A stretch of 8,504 bases of DNA from Chloroflexota bacterium (lineage in GTDB: Bacteria; Chloroflexota; Ktedonobacteria; Ktedonobacterales; Ktedonobacteraceae). Numbering within the stretch: position 1 is the stretch's first letter; each line of letters begins with the position of its first letter. The stretch is from positions 3,248 through 11,751 of the forward strand of contig VBHI01000248.1 of the NCBI GenBank assembly GCA_005881495.1, written 5' to 3'. Of this stretch, positions 1 to 5,739 are shown in pieces. The translations under genes were made by a program, and so were the position numbers. The notes beneath the pieces were generated by a model that searched no databases, was not told the DNA's origin, and saw only the letters and a list, made by a program, of their open reading frames with translations.

Positions 1-216
1 CAGGCAATTTTGCGAGATCAACATCGAGTGTTAACGGTGAGTTGCCTCACCCATGGCTTGTATGGCATTGAAGAGGTGTATCTCAGTTTGCCAGCCGTCG
101 TCAATCGGCAGGGAGTCGGGAGCATTGTTCAGTTGGCTTTGAGTCCCTTGGAGGAGCAACAACTCAAACACTCGGCCCAGGTATTACACCAGGCGATCGA
201 AGAGCTAGAGCTTTGA
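1..216 (+). CDS. ldh: L-lactate dehydrogenase, C-terminal fragment
   Basis: This is the last 71 codons of a gene that begins before the window; the frame is open from base 1 (Gln-Ala-Ile-Leu-Arg-Asp) to the TGA at 214-216. LDH interconverts pyruvate and lactate with NAD(H) in the cytoplasm. The visible part matches the C-terminal domain of the LDH/MDH family: an ILRDQHRVLTVS strand, then YGIEEVYLSLPAVVNRQGV, then the closing amphipathic helix with SPLEEQQLKHSAQVL. The 'LSLPAVV' form fits lactate dehydrogenase better than malate dehydrogenase, which usually reads 'VGVPVVLG'. The TTG at 10-12 is an internal Leu codon, not a start. The NAD-binding fold and active-site His lie outside the window, so substrate choice rests on the tail alone. 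glgB follows 151 bp downstream on the same strand, and no clear terminator lies between. Confidence 0.85.
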   Translation, partial: QAILRDQHRVLTVSCLTHGLYGIEEVYLSLPAVVNRQGVGSIVQLALSPLEEQQLKHSAQVLHQAIEELEL

Positions 217-255
217 GGGAGAACTGACATACATGTTGTGTAAGAAGTAGATCAC

Positions 256-273
256 ATTGTAGTTGCCTACAAT
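256..273. promoter_or_regulatory. Perfect 7-bp inverted repeat in the glgB leader
   Basis: ATTGTAG (256-262), spacer TTGC, CTACAAT (267-273). The right arm contains TACAAT (268-273), which resembles a -10 hexamer, but I see no good -35 about 17 bp upstream. It could be an operator, or a weak RNA hairpin between ldh and glgB; no T-run follows, so a terminator is less likely. Function is inference. Confidence 0.4.
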
Positions 274-290
274 TTGGACGAAACAACAAT

Positions 291-308
291 ACACACGAAA
301 CACACGAA
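291..308. repeat. 9-bp perfect tandem duplication
   Basis: ACACACGAA occurs twice back to back (291-299 and 300-308) in the glgB leader. It may be a slippage product; no function is suggested. Confidence 0.5.
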
Positions 309-353
309 AAGCTGAAGCTAGAGGTGCAGAACGCGCTCGTTGCTGGCACATAA

Positions 354-361
354 AAAGGAGG
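354..361 (+). promoter_or_regulatory. Strong ribosome binding site for glgB
   Basis: AAAGGAGG is a near-perfect Shine-Dalgarno sequence. It ends 6 nt before ATG 368 and 9 nt before the adjacent ATG 371. It rules out the upstream in-frame TTG at 263 as the start. Confidence 0.8.
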
Positions 362-367
362 CCGGGC

Positions 368-2353
368 ATGATGGCACAACAACACGATAGCTTGCCAGAT
401 CAAACTTTCATCCGAAAGCAGGATATTCCCTCCATCTTGAGCGACTTCGACCTGCACTTGTTCGGACAGGGGAAAGAGTATCGCATCTATGAGAAAATGG
501 GTGCCCATCTCCGCACCGTCAGCGGGGTGCCAGGCGTCAACTTTGCGCTCTGGGCTCCTAATGCACGCTCCGTCTCCGTGATCGGCGACTTCAACGGTTG
601 GCGACATGGGGCCACTCCTATGCACCTGCGACACCAGGATTTGGGAGTCTGGGAATGCTTCGTGCCAGGGTTGACCGCGGGAGCACTCTACCGGTATGCC
701 ATTACCTCGCGCTTCAACGACTACACAGTTGAGAAGAGCGATCCCTATGGATTTGCTGCCGAACTGCGCCCGCAGACGGCCAGTATCGTCGTCGATATCC
801 ACCAGCACCAGTGGCAAGATGAGGCATGGATGCAGGAGCGTGCCCAGCGCCAGCAATTATCTTCACCGATCTCCATCTATGAGCTAGATATAGGCTCATG
901 GCGGCGCATGCTCGACCGGCCGGGAGAACATCGCCTTCTGATCTATCGTGAGTTGGCGCACACGCTGGCCCCCTACATCAAAGACCTCGGCTTTACCCAT
1001 GTTGAACTGCTACCAATGACTGAGTATCCCTATGATGGCTCGTGGGGGTATCAAGTGACAGGGTACTTTGCTCCTACCAGTCGCTATGGCTCCCCGGAAG
1101 ATTTCCAGTACTTGGTGGATTACCTGCATCAGCAGGACATCGGTGTCTTGCTGGACTGGGTGCCCTCGCACTTTCCCAAAGACGGCTTTGCCTTGAGCTA
1201 TTTTGATGGTACACACCTCTACGAATACGCGGACCCGCGCAAAGGCGAACATAAAGAATGGGGCACCTATGTCTTCGATTATGGCCGTTCCGAGGTGCGC
1301 AATTTCTTGCTCGCCAGTGCCCTGTTCTGGTTGCGTGAGTACCATATTGATGGCCTGCGGGTCGATGCCGTCGCCTCCATGCTCTACCTTGACTACTCGC
1401 GCAAACCAGGCGAGTGGATTCCTAACCGTTATGGTGGGCGGGAGCATCTAGAGGCAGTCGATTTCTTGCGTCAACTGAATGAAGCGGTCTACGCCGAAGA
1501 GCCCGGGACGATCACCATCGCTGAGGAGTCAACGGCCTGGCCCATGGTCACGCGTCCCACCTATATGGGAGGTTTGGGTTTCACTCTGAAGTGGAATATG
1601 GGCTGGATGCACGATATGCTCGACTACATGAGCCTCGATCCAGCCTATCGGCGCTATCACCAGACAAATATCACCTTTTCGCTGATGTATGCCTATAACG
1701 AAAACTTTGTGCTGCCCCTCTCGCATGATGAGGTGGTCTATGGCAAAAAATCGCTGCTTTCGAAAATGCCCGGGGACGTGTGGCAAAGGTTCGCCAACCT
1801 GCGGGCCCTCTATGGCTACATGTGGGGACACCCGGGCAAAAAGCTCCTCTTCATGGGAGGCGAATTTGGGCAATGGCGGGAGTGGAATTACACGCAGAGC
1901 CTGGACTGGCATTTGTTCGAACCGCCAAACGACGCTCACCATGCTCAATTGCAGCAGTATATACATGACCTGAACCAGCTTTACCAGCACGAACCAGCTT
2001 TCAGCAAGCTAGACTACGATCCCGCCGGGTTTTCCTGGATTGACTTTCACGATACCGATAATAGTGTCGTGTCTTTTATGCGCTGTAGTAAAAATGTTGA
2101 TGATACACTTGTGTTTGTCAGTAATTTCACTCCTGTTCCACGCCACGGCTATCGGTTGGGAGTACCAAATCCAGGGGAATACTATGAACTGATCAATAGT
2201 GATGCCACACGCTATGGTGGTAGTGGGCTGGAGAACGGCCAACTAATGCCCAGCGGGCCGATCTACTGGCAGTCCTGCCCGCACTCCATTCTTTTAACTT
2301 TGCCGCCACTCGCGACTGTAATACTGAAACGTCGGCCAAAAACTTGGGAGTAG
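368..2353 (+). CDS. glgB: 1,4-alpha-glucan (glycogen) branching enzyme
   Basis: A 661-residue cytoplasmic GH13 enzyme that cuts alpha-1,4 glucan chains and rejoins them as alpha-1,6 branches during glycogen synthesis. An N-terminal CBM48-like beta-sandwich (about residues 45-120; '[22 protein letters not shown]') precedes the catalytic barrel. Family motifs are intact: [10 protein letters not shown] (region I), [11 protein letters not shown] with the nucleophile Asp333 (codon 1364-1366), AEESTAWP with the general acid Glu386 (1523-1525), and [11 protein letters not shown] with the transition-state stabiliser Asp454 (1727-1729). The C-terminal all-beta domain ends in a '[11 protein letters not shown]' strand. 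The length is slightly short of E. coli GlgB because one N-terminal module is absent, as in many bacteria. The start at 368 (or 371) is set by the Shine-Dalgarno at 354-361. No glgA, glgC or glgP lies next to it here, so its pathway partners must be elsewhere. Residue roles are from the family; the motifs are seen. Confidence 0.96.
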   Translation: MMAQQHDSLPDQTFIRKQDIPSILSDFDLHLFGQGKEYRIYEKMGAHLRTVSGVPGVNFALWAPNARSVSVIGDFNGWRHGATPMHLRHQDLGVWECFVPGLTAGALYRYAITSRFNDYTVEKSDPYGFAAELRPQTASIVVDIHQHQWQDEAWMQERAQRQQLSSPISIYELDIGSWRRMLDRPGEHRLLIYRELAHTLAPYIKDLGFTHVELLPMTEYPYDGSWGYQVTGYFAPTSRYGSPEDFQYLVDYLHQQDIGVLLDWVPSHFPKDGFALSYFDGTHLYEYADPRKGEHKEWGTYVFDYGRSEVRNFLLASALFWLREYHIDGLRVDAVASMLYLDYSRKPGEWIPNRYGGREHLEAVDFLRQLNEAVYAEEPGTITIAEESTAWPMVTRPTYMGGLGFTLKWNMGWMHDMLDYMSLDPAYRRYHQTNITFSLMYAYNENFVLPLSHDEVVYGKKSLLSKMPGDVWQRFANLRALYGYMWGHPGKKLLFMGGEFGQWREWNYTQSLDWHLFEPPNDAHHAQLQQYIHDLNQLYQHEPAFSKLDYDPAGFSWIDFHDTDNSVVSFMRCSKNVDDTLVFVSNFTPVPRHGYRLGVPNPGEYYELINSDATRYGGSGLENGQLMPSGPIYWQSCPHSILLTLPPLATVILKRRPKTWE

Positions 2354-2410
2354 CCGCATAAGCTGAACAAGAAGCGAAGCTTTGAATGAACTCCTTTCCG
2401 GCAAAAAAAA

Positions 2411-2437
2411 TTGTCATCCTATCGCCCTCACTATATT
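2411..2437 (+). promoter_or_regulatory. Possible promoter upstream of the desaturase gene
   Basis: TTGTCA (2411-2416) and TATATT (2432-2437), each one mismatch from the sigma-70 consensus, but only 15 bp apart, which is short. They follow a run of eight A (2403-2410). The 214-bp gap between glgB and the desaturase (2354-2567) contains this, two inverted repeats and the ribosome site. I see no convincing terminator for glgB in it. Confidence 0.3.
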
Positions 2438-2486
2438 GCTCTGCTTTTCTGAAACATTAACCCCAGAAAATGTATCTAAAGGTATG

Positions 2487-2502
2487 GTGAGATATATTTC
2501 AC
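2487..2502. promoter_or_regulatory. Imperfect palindrome upstream of the desaturase
   Basis: GTGAGATATATTTCAC is symmetric except for one position pair (G2491 against T2498). It surrounds an AT-rich core, ATATAT, and lies 65 bp before the GTG start. It has the form of a dimeric regulator site. The half-sites GGTGA and TCACA are 8 nt apart, not the 6 nt of CRP, so I do not assign it to that family. Confidence 0.35.
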
Positions 2503-2514
2503 ATGTTTAAAGGC

Positions 2515-2534
2515 CTTGTTACTCAGGTAACAAG
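2515..2534. promoter_or_regulatory. Perfect 8-bp inverted repeat in the desaturase leader
   Basis: CTTGTTAC (2515-2522), spacer TCAG, GTAACAAG (2527-2534). It ends 21 bp before the Shine-Dalgarno site of the desaturase. No T-run follows, so termination is unlikely. It could be an operator for a TetR- or MarR-type regulator, or a 5' UTR hairpin that affects translation; the sequence does not decide between these. Confidence 0.5.
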
Positions 2535-2555
2535 TCCTCAATTCTACGATTGAAT

Positions 2556-2561
2556 AAGGAG
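2556..2561 (+). promoter_or_regulatory. Ribosome binding site that fixes a GTG start
   Basis: AAGGAG sits 6 nt before GTG 2568-2570. The upstream in-frame TTG at 2550 lies before this site and has no Shine-Dalgarno of its own, so GTG 2568 is preferred. Confidence 0.75.
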
Positions 2562-2567
2562 TTCTTC

Positions 2568-3692
2568 GTGAAAGATAGTTCCCTGCTTGGTACGCTCGAT
2601 GTTAATCTGGACCGTCCCAAGATCGATGATGCTTCTGCGCGTACCAGGCACAATGAATACGCGGAGTTGAAACAGCTTATCAGGAATGAAGGCTTGTTGG
2701 ATAAACAGCCAAAATACTACGCCTATAAAATACTCTCAACTGTAGGCTTACTGGCCTTGTCAATAGCCTTCCTGCTTCTGGTACACAATTTCTGGTTGCA
2801 GTTACTCAACGCCGCATTCCTGGCTTTTGTCTTTGGCCAAATCGGTTTCCTCGGTCACGATGGCGGTCATCGTCAGATTTTTAAAGCGACCTGGAAAAAT
2901 GATGTCATCATTCTACTACAGGGCAATTTGCTGGTTGGCATGAGCTATTCCTGGTGGAACAATAAACACAATGCGCATCATAGTCATCCTAACCAGGTTG
3001 ACATGGACCCCGACATTGGCATTCCGGCTATTAGCTTTACAGAGGAAGAGGCCCTTAGCAAGCGTCATTTTTTGCGCTTCCTGGCAAAATATCAGGCATT
3101 CTTCTTCTTTCCTCTACTCACTCTCGTCGGTATGGATTTGCAACGCGTCAGTATTCTCTACTTGCTGAAGACGAAAGTCCAGCGTCCTGTAGCTGAAATC
3201 TCATTGATTATCCTGCACTATGTCCTCTACTTCGGCCTGGTCTTCTCCCAGCTGAATCTCTGGCAGGGGATTATCTTTATCCTTGTTCATCAAGCCCTCT
3301 TTGGCCTCTACCTGGGTATGACCTTTGCACCTAACCACAAAGGTATGCTCATTCTGGAAAAAGAAACCAGGATGGACTTCTTGCAACGGCAGGTAATTAC
3401 TGCTCGTAACGTCACATCCAGTCCTTTTAATGACTACATGTATGGTGGACTCAACTACCAGATTGAGCATCATCTCTTCCCAAGTATGCCTCGCAACAAC
3501 CTGAAAAAGGCGCAGAAGATCATCAGGGAGTACTGTGTTTCACACTCAATCTCCTACTATGAAACCAGCTCAATCCAGTCGTTCAAAGAAATTCTGTCGT
3601 TCCTGCATGAAATCGGTGCACCATTGCGTCAAAAGACCCCTCCTCGTAAAGAAGTAGTGGAGGGCAGTGCCCTTGGCGTGAAAACCGTTTAA
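2568..3692 (+). CDS. Membrane fatty acid desaturase (Delta6/acyl-lipid type)
   Basis: A 374-residue integral membrane di-iron desaturase, which puts a double bond into an acyl chain using O2 and an electron donor. Three histidine boxes are present: GHDGGH (His97, His101), KHNAHH (His134, His137, His138) and QIEHH (Gln298, His301, His302). The Gln in the third box marks the 'front-end'/Delta6-like branch, which also includes bacterial enzymes such as mycobacterial DesA3. Hydrophobic segments at about 55-75, 79-96, 176-191, 209-226 and 234-255 frame the boxes. There is no fused cytochrome b5 domain, and no ferredoxin or reductase gene is nearby, so electrons must come from a separate protein. 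Regioselectivity cannot be read from sequence; Delta9, Delta6 or Delta5 are all possible. The start is GTG with a good ribosome site. It is probably monocistronic: it has its own leader and ends at a strong hairpin. Two palindromes upstream suggest regulation, perhaps by temperature or lipid state (inference). Confidence 0.9.
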   Translation: MKDSSLLGTLDVNLDRPKIDDASARTRHNEYAELKQLIRNEGLLDKQPKYYAYKILSTVGLLALSIAFLLLVHNFWLQLLNAAFLAFVFGQIGFLGHDGGHRQIFKATWKNDVIILLQGNLLVGMSYSWWNNKHNAHHSHPNQVDMDPDIGIPAISFTEEEALSKRHFLRFLAKYQAFFFFPLLTLVGMDLQRVSILYLLKTKVQRPVAEISLIILHYVLYFGLVFSQLNLWQGIIFILVHQALFGLYLGMTFAPNHKGMLILEKETRMDFLQRQVITARNVTSSPFNDYMYGGLNYQIEHHLFPSMPRNNLKKAQKIIREYCVSHSISYYETSSIQSFKEILSFLHEIGAPLRQKTPPRKEVVEGSALGVKTV

Positions 3693-3716
3693 GCCGTCTA
3701 GCCTATCTATATAGAG

Positions 3717-3763
3717 AAGAAAGGCCGAGGAGCACTCTTGTAGGATGCTCCTCGGCCTTTCTT
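3717..3763. terminator. Two-way terminator between convergent genes
   Basis: An 18-bp perfect stem (3717-3734 with 3746-3763) and an 11-nt loop. The core is GGCCGAGGAGCA / TGCTCCTCGGCC, edged by AAGAAA on the left and TTTCTT on the right. T-rich sequence follows on the + strand (to about 3778), and the minus strand also reads into a pyrimidine-rich tail. It begins 24 bp after the desaturase stop and ends 6 bp from the stop of the polyprenyl synthase on the other strand, so it can serve both. Confidence 0.9.
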
Positions 3764-3769
3764 CTTTTG

Positions 3770-5002
3770 TTATTCTTTCGATGCTTCTTCTACAAAATGG
3801 ACCAGCGTCTGCATATCATCGATTGCTCGTGAAGACACGGGACTATTCGTTCGAGGCACACTTGCCAGGGCTTCAGATGCTAATCTACATTGTTCAGCTA
3901 GAAATGAGCGGCAGTACTTTTTTGTCTGAGTTCGCTCGAAAATAGTCAGTATCTCCTCGACCTGCTCGCTTGTTAAAGCTGCTTCTTGCTGATAGACCTC
4001 GCGTAAATAGCGCTTGTCATCCGCATGGGCATGTTCCAAAGCGTACAAGAATGGTAGGCTCTTTTTGCGACGATAGACATCCCCAGCCGGAGTTTTTCCT
4101 GATTCCACTGTAGTGGCCCACACACCAAGCAAGTCATCACGCACCTGAAATGCTACTCCCATAGCATGACCAAAGCCCCGCAACCGTTTGATTGCCTCCT
4201 CATCACTCGTTCCCAGGATGGCTCCCATCTCTGCTGCGCAGGCTATCAATGCAGCAGTTTTTCGACTGGTCATGTCCACGTAGGCCGTGACAGCGATATC
4301 TTGCCGCTCCTCAAAGCTAATATCGAGATATTGGCCCTCAGCCAGTACAAGACAGGCGTGATCAAGCACGGCTCCAAGACGAGCTGCAATTGCTCCCTCT
4401 ACTCCCTCATCCAATACTCCCCACAGCGTCAAACGGGCTAACGCAAAGAGTCCATCACCTGTATTGATCGCTTGAGGAATACCCCAGATTTTCCATAACG
4501 TTGAACGATGACGTCTCTCCGTATCACCATCTTCAATGTCATCATGAATAAGCGTGAAGTTGTGTGTAAGCTCTACCGCTGCCGCCGCGGGTAAGGCACG
4601 GCTCAAATATACTTCCGTGCATCCCTGCTGACCGTAGGTAGACGCGCTAGCGAACTGAGCTTGCCCTGAGCCACACTTGCTCTGAACGGAGTGAAGAGGT
4701 AGCGAAGGGTTGCAGGGATGGCTTTCAAACACTTCCGTAGAGGTTGTCAGCCCCCATGCGCCTGAAGCCTCGTATGCTAAAAGTAATAACGTTGGCCGCA
4801 AGAGTTTCCCAGGATTACTCGACACCGGCGAGAAGGTAGTATCCACCCAGCCCAGGTGGTATTCAATCTGACCATAAAATGCCTGTAGATCGCTTGCTCC
4901 CGAACTGAGAGCCGCACCCCTGGCATTCATCACCGCCCTGCGCAGTGCTTCTTGAATCTCTCTTTGATGCCGTAATAGCGTTACTTGTAAAGCTGTAGTC
5001 AT
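3770..5002 (-). CDS. Polyprenyl diphosphate synthase with an in-frame 40-residue insertion
   Basis: A 410-residue short-chain trans-prenyltransferase that condenses isopentenyl diphosphate with an allylic diphosphate. Visible motifs are GKLLRP (residues 65-70; the family usually has GKRLRP), the first Asp-rich motif DDIED (Asp154, 155, 158), SRKTAAL (Lys248), GQYLD, and the second Asp-rich motif at Asp289-290 (VRDDLLGVW) followed by RRKKSLP. A Phe five residues before DDxxD and no insertion in that motif suggest a type I geranylgeranyl (C20) synthase; product length is inference. Residues 92-131 are foreign to the family. They are encoded by a 120-bp insertion (see 4611-4738), with TEV at 89-91 repeated at 129-131. 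Without it the protein would be 370 residues and read GLTTSTEVYLSRALPAAAAVE, a normal passage. All catalytic motifs remain, so the enzyme may be active. ATG 5002 is chosen: a modest GAAGAG lies 4 nt upstream, and the longer frame to 5104 would overlap the preceding gene. Confidence 0.9.
   Translation of the reverse strand: MTTALQVTLLRHQREIQEALRRAVMNARGAALSSGASDLQAFYGQIEYHLGWVDTTFSPVSSNPGKLLRPTLLLLAYEASGAWGLTTSTEVFESHPCNPSLPLHSVQSKCGSGQAQFASASTYGQQGCTEVYLSRALPAAAAVELTHNFTLIHDDIEDGDTERRHRSTLWKIWGIPQAINTGDGLFALARLTLWGVLDEGVEGAIAARLGAVLDHACLVLAEGQYLDISFEERQDIAVTAYVDMTSRKTAALIACAAEMGAILGTSDEEAIKRLRGFGHAMGVAFQVRDDLLGVWATTVESGKTPAGDVYRRKKSLPFLYALEHAHADDKRYLREVYQQEAALTSEQVEEILTIFERTQTKKYCRSFLAEQCRLASEALASVPRTNSPVSSRAIDDMQTLVHFVEEASKE
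4611..4738. mobile_element. MITE-like 112-bp insertion with 8-bp target duplications
   Basis: ACTTCCGT occurs at 4611-4618 and again at 4731-4738, exactly 120 bp apart, as expected of a target-site duplication. The 112 bp between them carry near-terminal inverted repeats: CATCCCTGC (4620-4628) and GCAGGGATG (4712-4720). The left repeat starts 1 bp from its duplication and the right one ends 10 bp from its own, so the ends are not symmetric. Inside are an 8-bp palindrome CGCTAGCG (4645-4652) and a TAGCGAA direct repeat (4648-4654, 4700-4706). No protein of its own is encoded. It would have to be moved by a transposase elsewhere. Eight-bp duplications are made by several transposase families (for example ISL3, IS66 and IS1595), so the parent cannot be named. 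It lies in frame within the polyprenyl synthase gene and is read through as protein. Confidence 0.75.
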
Positions 5003-5046
5003 TGTTCTCTTCGCTCTTTGCTCTGTATCTCGTCTATACCTCAATA

Positions 5047-5556
5047 TTAGCGATGCAGATAGAAAAAGATCGTTGCCACTATCGTTCCAATCACCACGAT
5101 CCACCGTGTCAGCCCCTTAATGCCACCCAAAAGATAGATCGGTGAACAAATATCACAGTAGCGTGCAGTATATTGGTAGCGATGACCCCGTAAACCCTCA
5201 CGTATAATAAAGACATCATCAATTTTTCGCTCCGTATGCAATTCATCACATACGTAACGCCCACAACCCTTACAGCGGCATTGATCAACGAAGTGTGATG
5301 TGCGTGAGATAGACCATTGGTCGGGATAGACTTGAGCGCTACACACGTAACATACCTGGGTATGCGCCATTTTCATTTGCTTTTCGGCACACGGTGAATG
5401 CTGTTGCTTTGGAAAGTGATCTTGACACAGGTTATGGCGACAATCTGGACAGCGACCAAGGGCCTCTTCAGAACATTCATTACAACGACGTGCCACATTT
5501 ATCATGCGTTGACGCCGGTTTTTTACATCAGTATCATCTTGCATACGTTTTTCCAT
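5047..5556 (-). CDS. Cysteine-rich zinc-finger-like protein with C-terminal membrane anchor
   Basis: A 169-residue protein with no family name that I recognise. It has at least four Cys pairs. The first block is C25-x2-C28-x7-C36-x2-C39-x4-C44-x2-H47, spaced like a B-box-type zinc-binding knuckle. Later come C69-x2-C72, then C93/C95-x2-C98-x4-C103 with His107, then C134-x2-C137. Near the C-terminus a hydrophobic stretch (about 150-166, WIVVIGTIVATIFFYL) ends in HR, as in a tail-anchored protein with its zinc domains in the cytoplasm. It probably binds two or more zinc ions and works in protein-protein contact or sensing at the membrane (inference). It ends 44 bp before the polyprenyl synthase start on the same strand, so the two are likely co-transcribed. 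Start: ATG 5556 has AAGGTGG almost touching it; ATG 5544 (four codons in) is 13 nt from that site. Neither is ideal. Confidence 0.8.
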   Translation of the reverse strand: MEKRMQDDTDVKNRRQRMINVARRCNECSEEALGRCPDCRHNLCQDHFPKQQHSPCAEKQMKMAHTQVCYVCSAQVYPDQWSISRTSHFVDQCRCKGCGRYVCDELHTERKIDDVFIIREGLRGHRYQYTARYCDICSPIYLLGGIKGLTRWIVVIGTIVATIFFYLHR

Positions 5557-5639
5557 TCCACCTTGTAGGAATAAGATTTGAATACCCTAAGTTATAGATT
5601 CATATCGTTACTGTCTTTGGATAACTATAACATAGCCAT

Positions 5640-5668
5640 TTGCATAGAAGCAATCAAAAAGGTATCAT
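5640..5668 (+). promoter_or_regulatory. Possible folP promoter in the divergent intergenic region
   Basis: TATCAT (5663-5668) differs from the -10 consensus at one position. TTGCAT (5640-5645) lies 17 bp upstream but matches the -35 poorly. The 183-bp gap 5557-5739 must hold promoters for both folP (+) and the cysteine-rich gene (-). On the minus strand I see only weak candidates, such as TATAGT (plus 5624-5629) without a -35. Confidence 0.3.
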
Positions 5669-5681
5669 GTCAGAATAATGT

Positions 5682-5719
5682 ACGGGCATCCCTGCGGGCG
5701 CCCTGGCTTGAAGTCCCGT
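5682..5719. repeat. Hairpin-forming dispersed-repeat remnant in the folP leader
   Basis: ACGGG (5682-5686) pairs with CCCGT (5715-5719), and an 8-bp palindrome GGGCGCCC (5696-5703) lies inside. It includes GCATCCCTGC (5686-5695), the same ten bases as the left end of the insertion in the polyprenyl synthase gene (4619-4628). It is more GC-rich than its surroundings. It lies between the candidate promoter and the folP ribosome site, so it would be in the mRNA leader. It looks like a piece of a dispersed palindromic repeat; the copy number in the genome is unknown. Confidence 0.45.
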
Positions 5720-5739
5720 GAACACAGGAATATACATCA

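Noticed and set aside
263..367. Longer glgB from the in-frame TTG at 263
   Set aside because: The 35 extra residues have no family similarity, the TTG lacks a ribosome site, and a near-perfect one sits before ATG 368.
164..856. Long open frame on the minus strand, 230 codons
   Set aside because: It lies antisense to glgB and the ldh tail, has no recognisable motif and no good ribosome site. It is explained by the codon structure of the real + strand gene.
1529..1990. Open frame on the minus strand, 153 codons
   Set aside because: It is fully inside the catalytic part of glgB on the opposite strand; the + strand carries intact GH13 motifs there.
2486..2503. CRP/FNR-type site before the desaturase
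   Set aside because: The half-sites are 8 nt apart, not 6 (CRP), and FNR-like TTGAT is absent.
4611..4738. Intein or self-splicing intron in the polyprenyl synthase gene
   Set aside because: Forty residues or 112 bp is far too short, and no splice motifs are seen. Direct repeats plus inverted repeats fit transposition better.
3770..5002. Polyprenyl synthase as a pseudogene broken by the insertion
   Set aside because: The insertion is a multiple of three, contains no stop, and both aspartate-rich motifs and the basic motifs are intact. Loss of activity is possible but not shown.
5003..5104. A 34-residue N-terminal extension of the polyprenyl synthase
   Set aside because: It would overlap the end of the preceding gene, has no ribosome site and resembles no family sequence; ATG 5002 gives a normal start.
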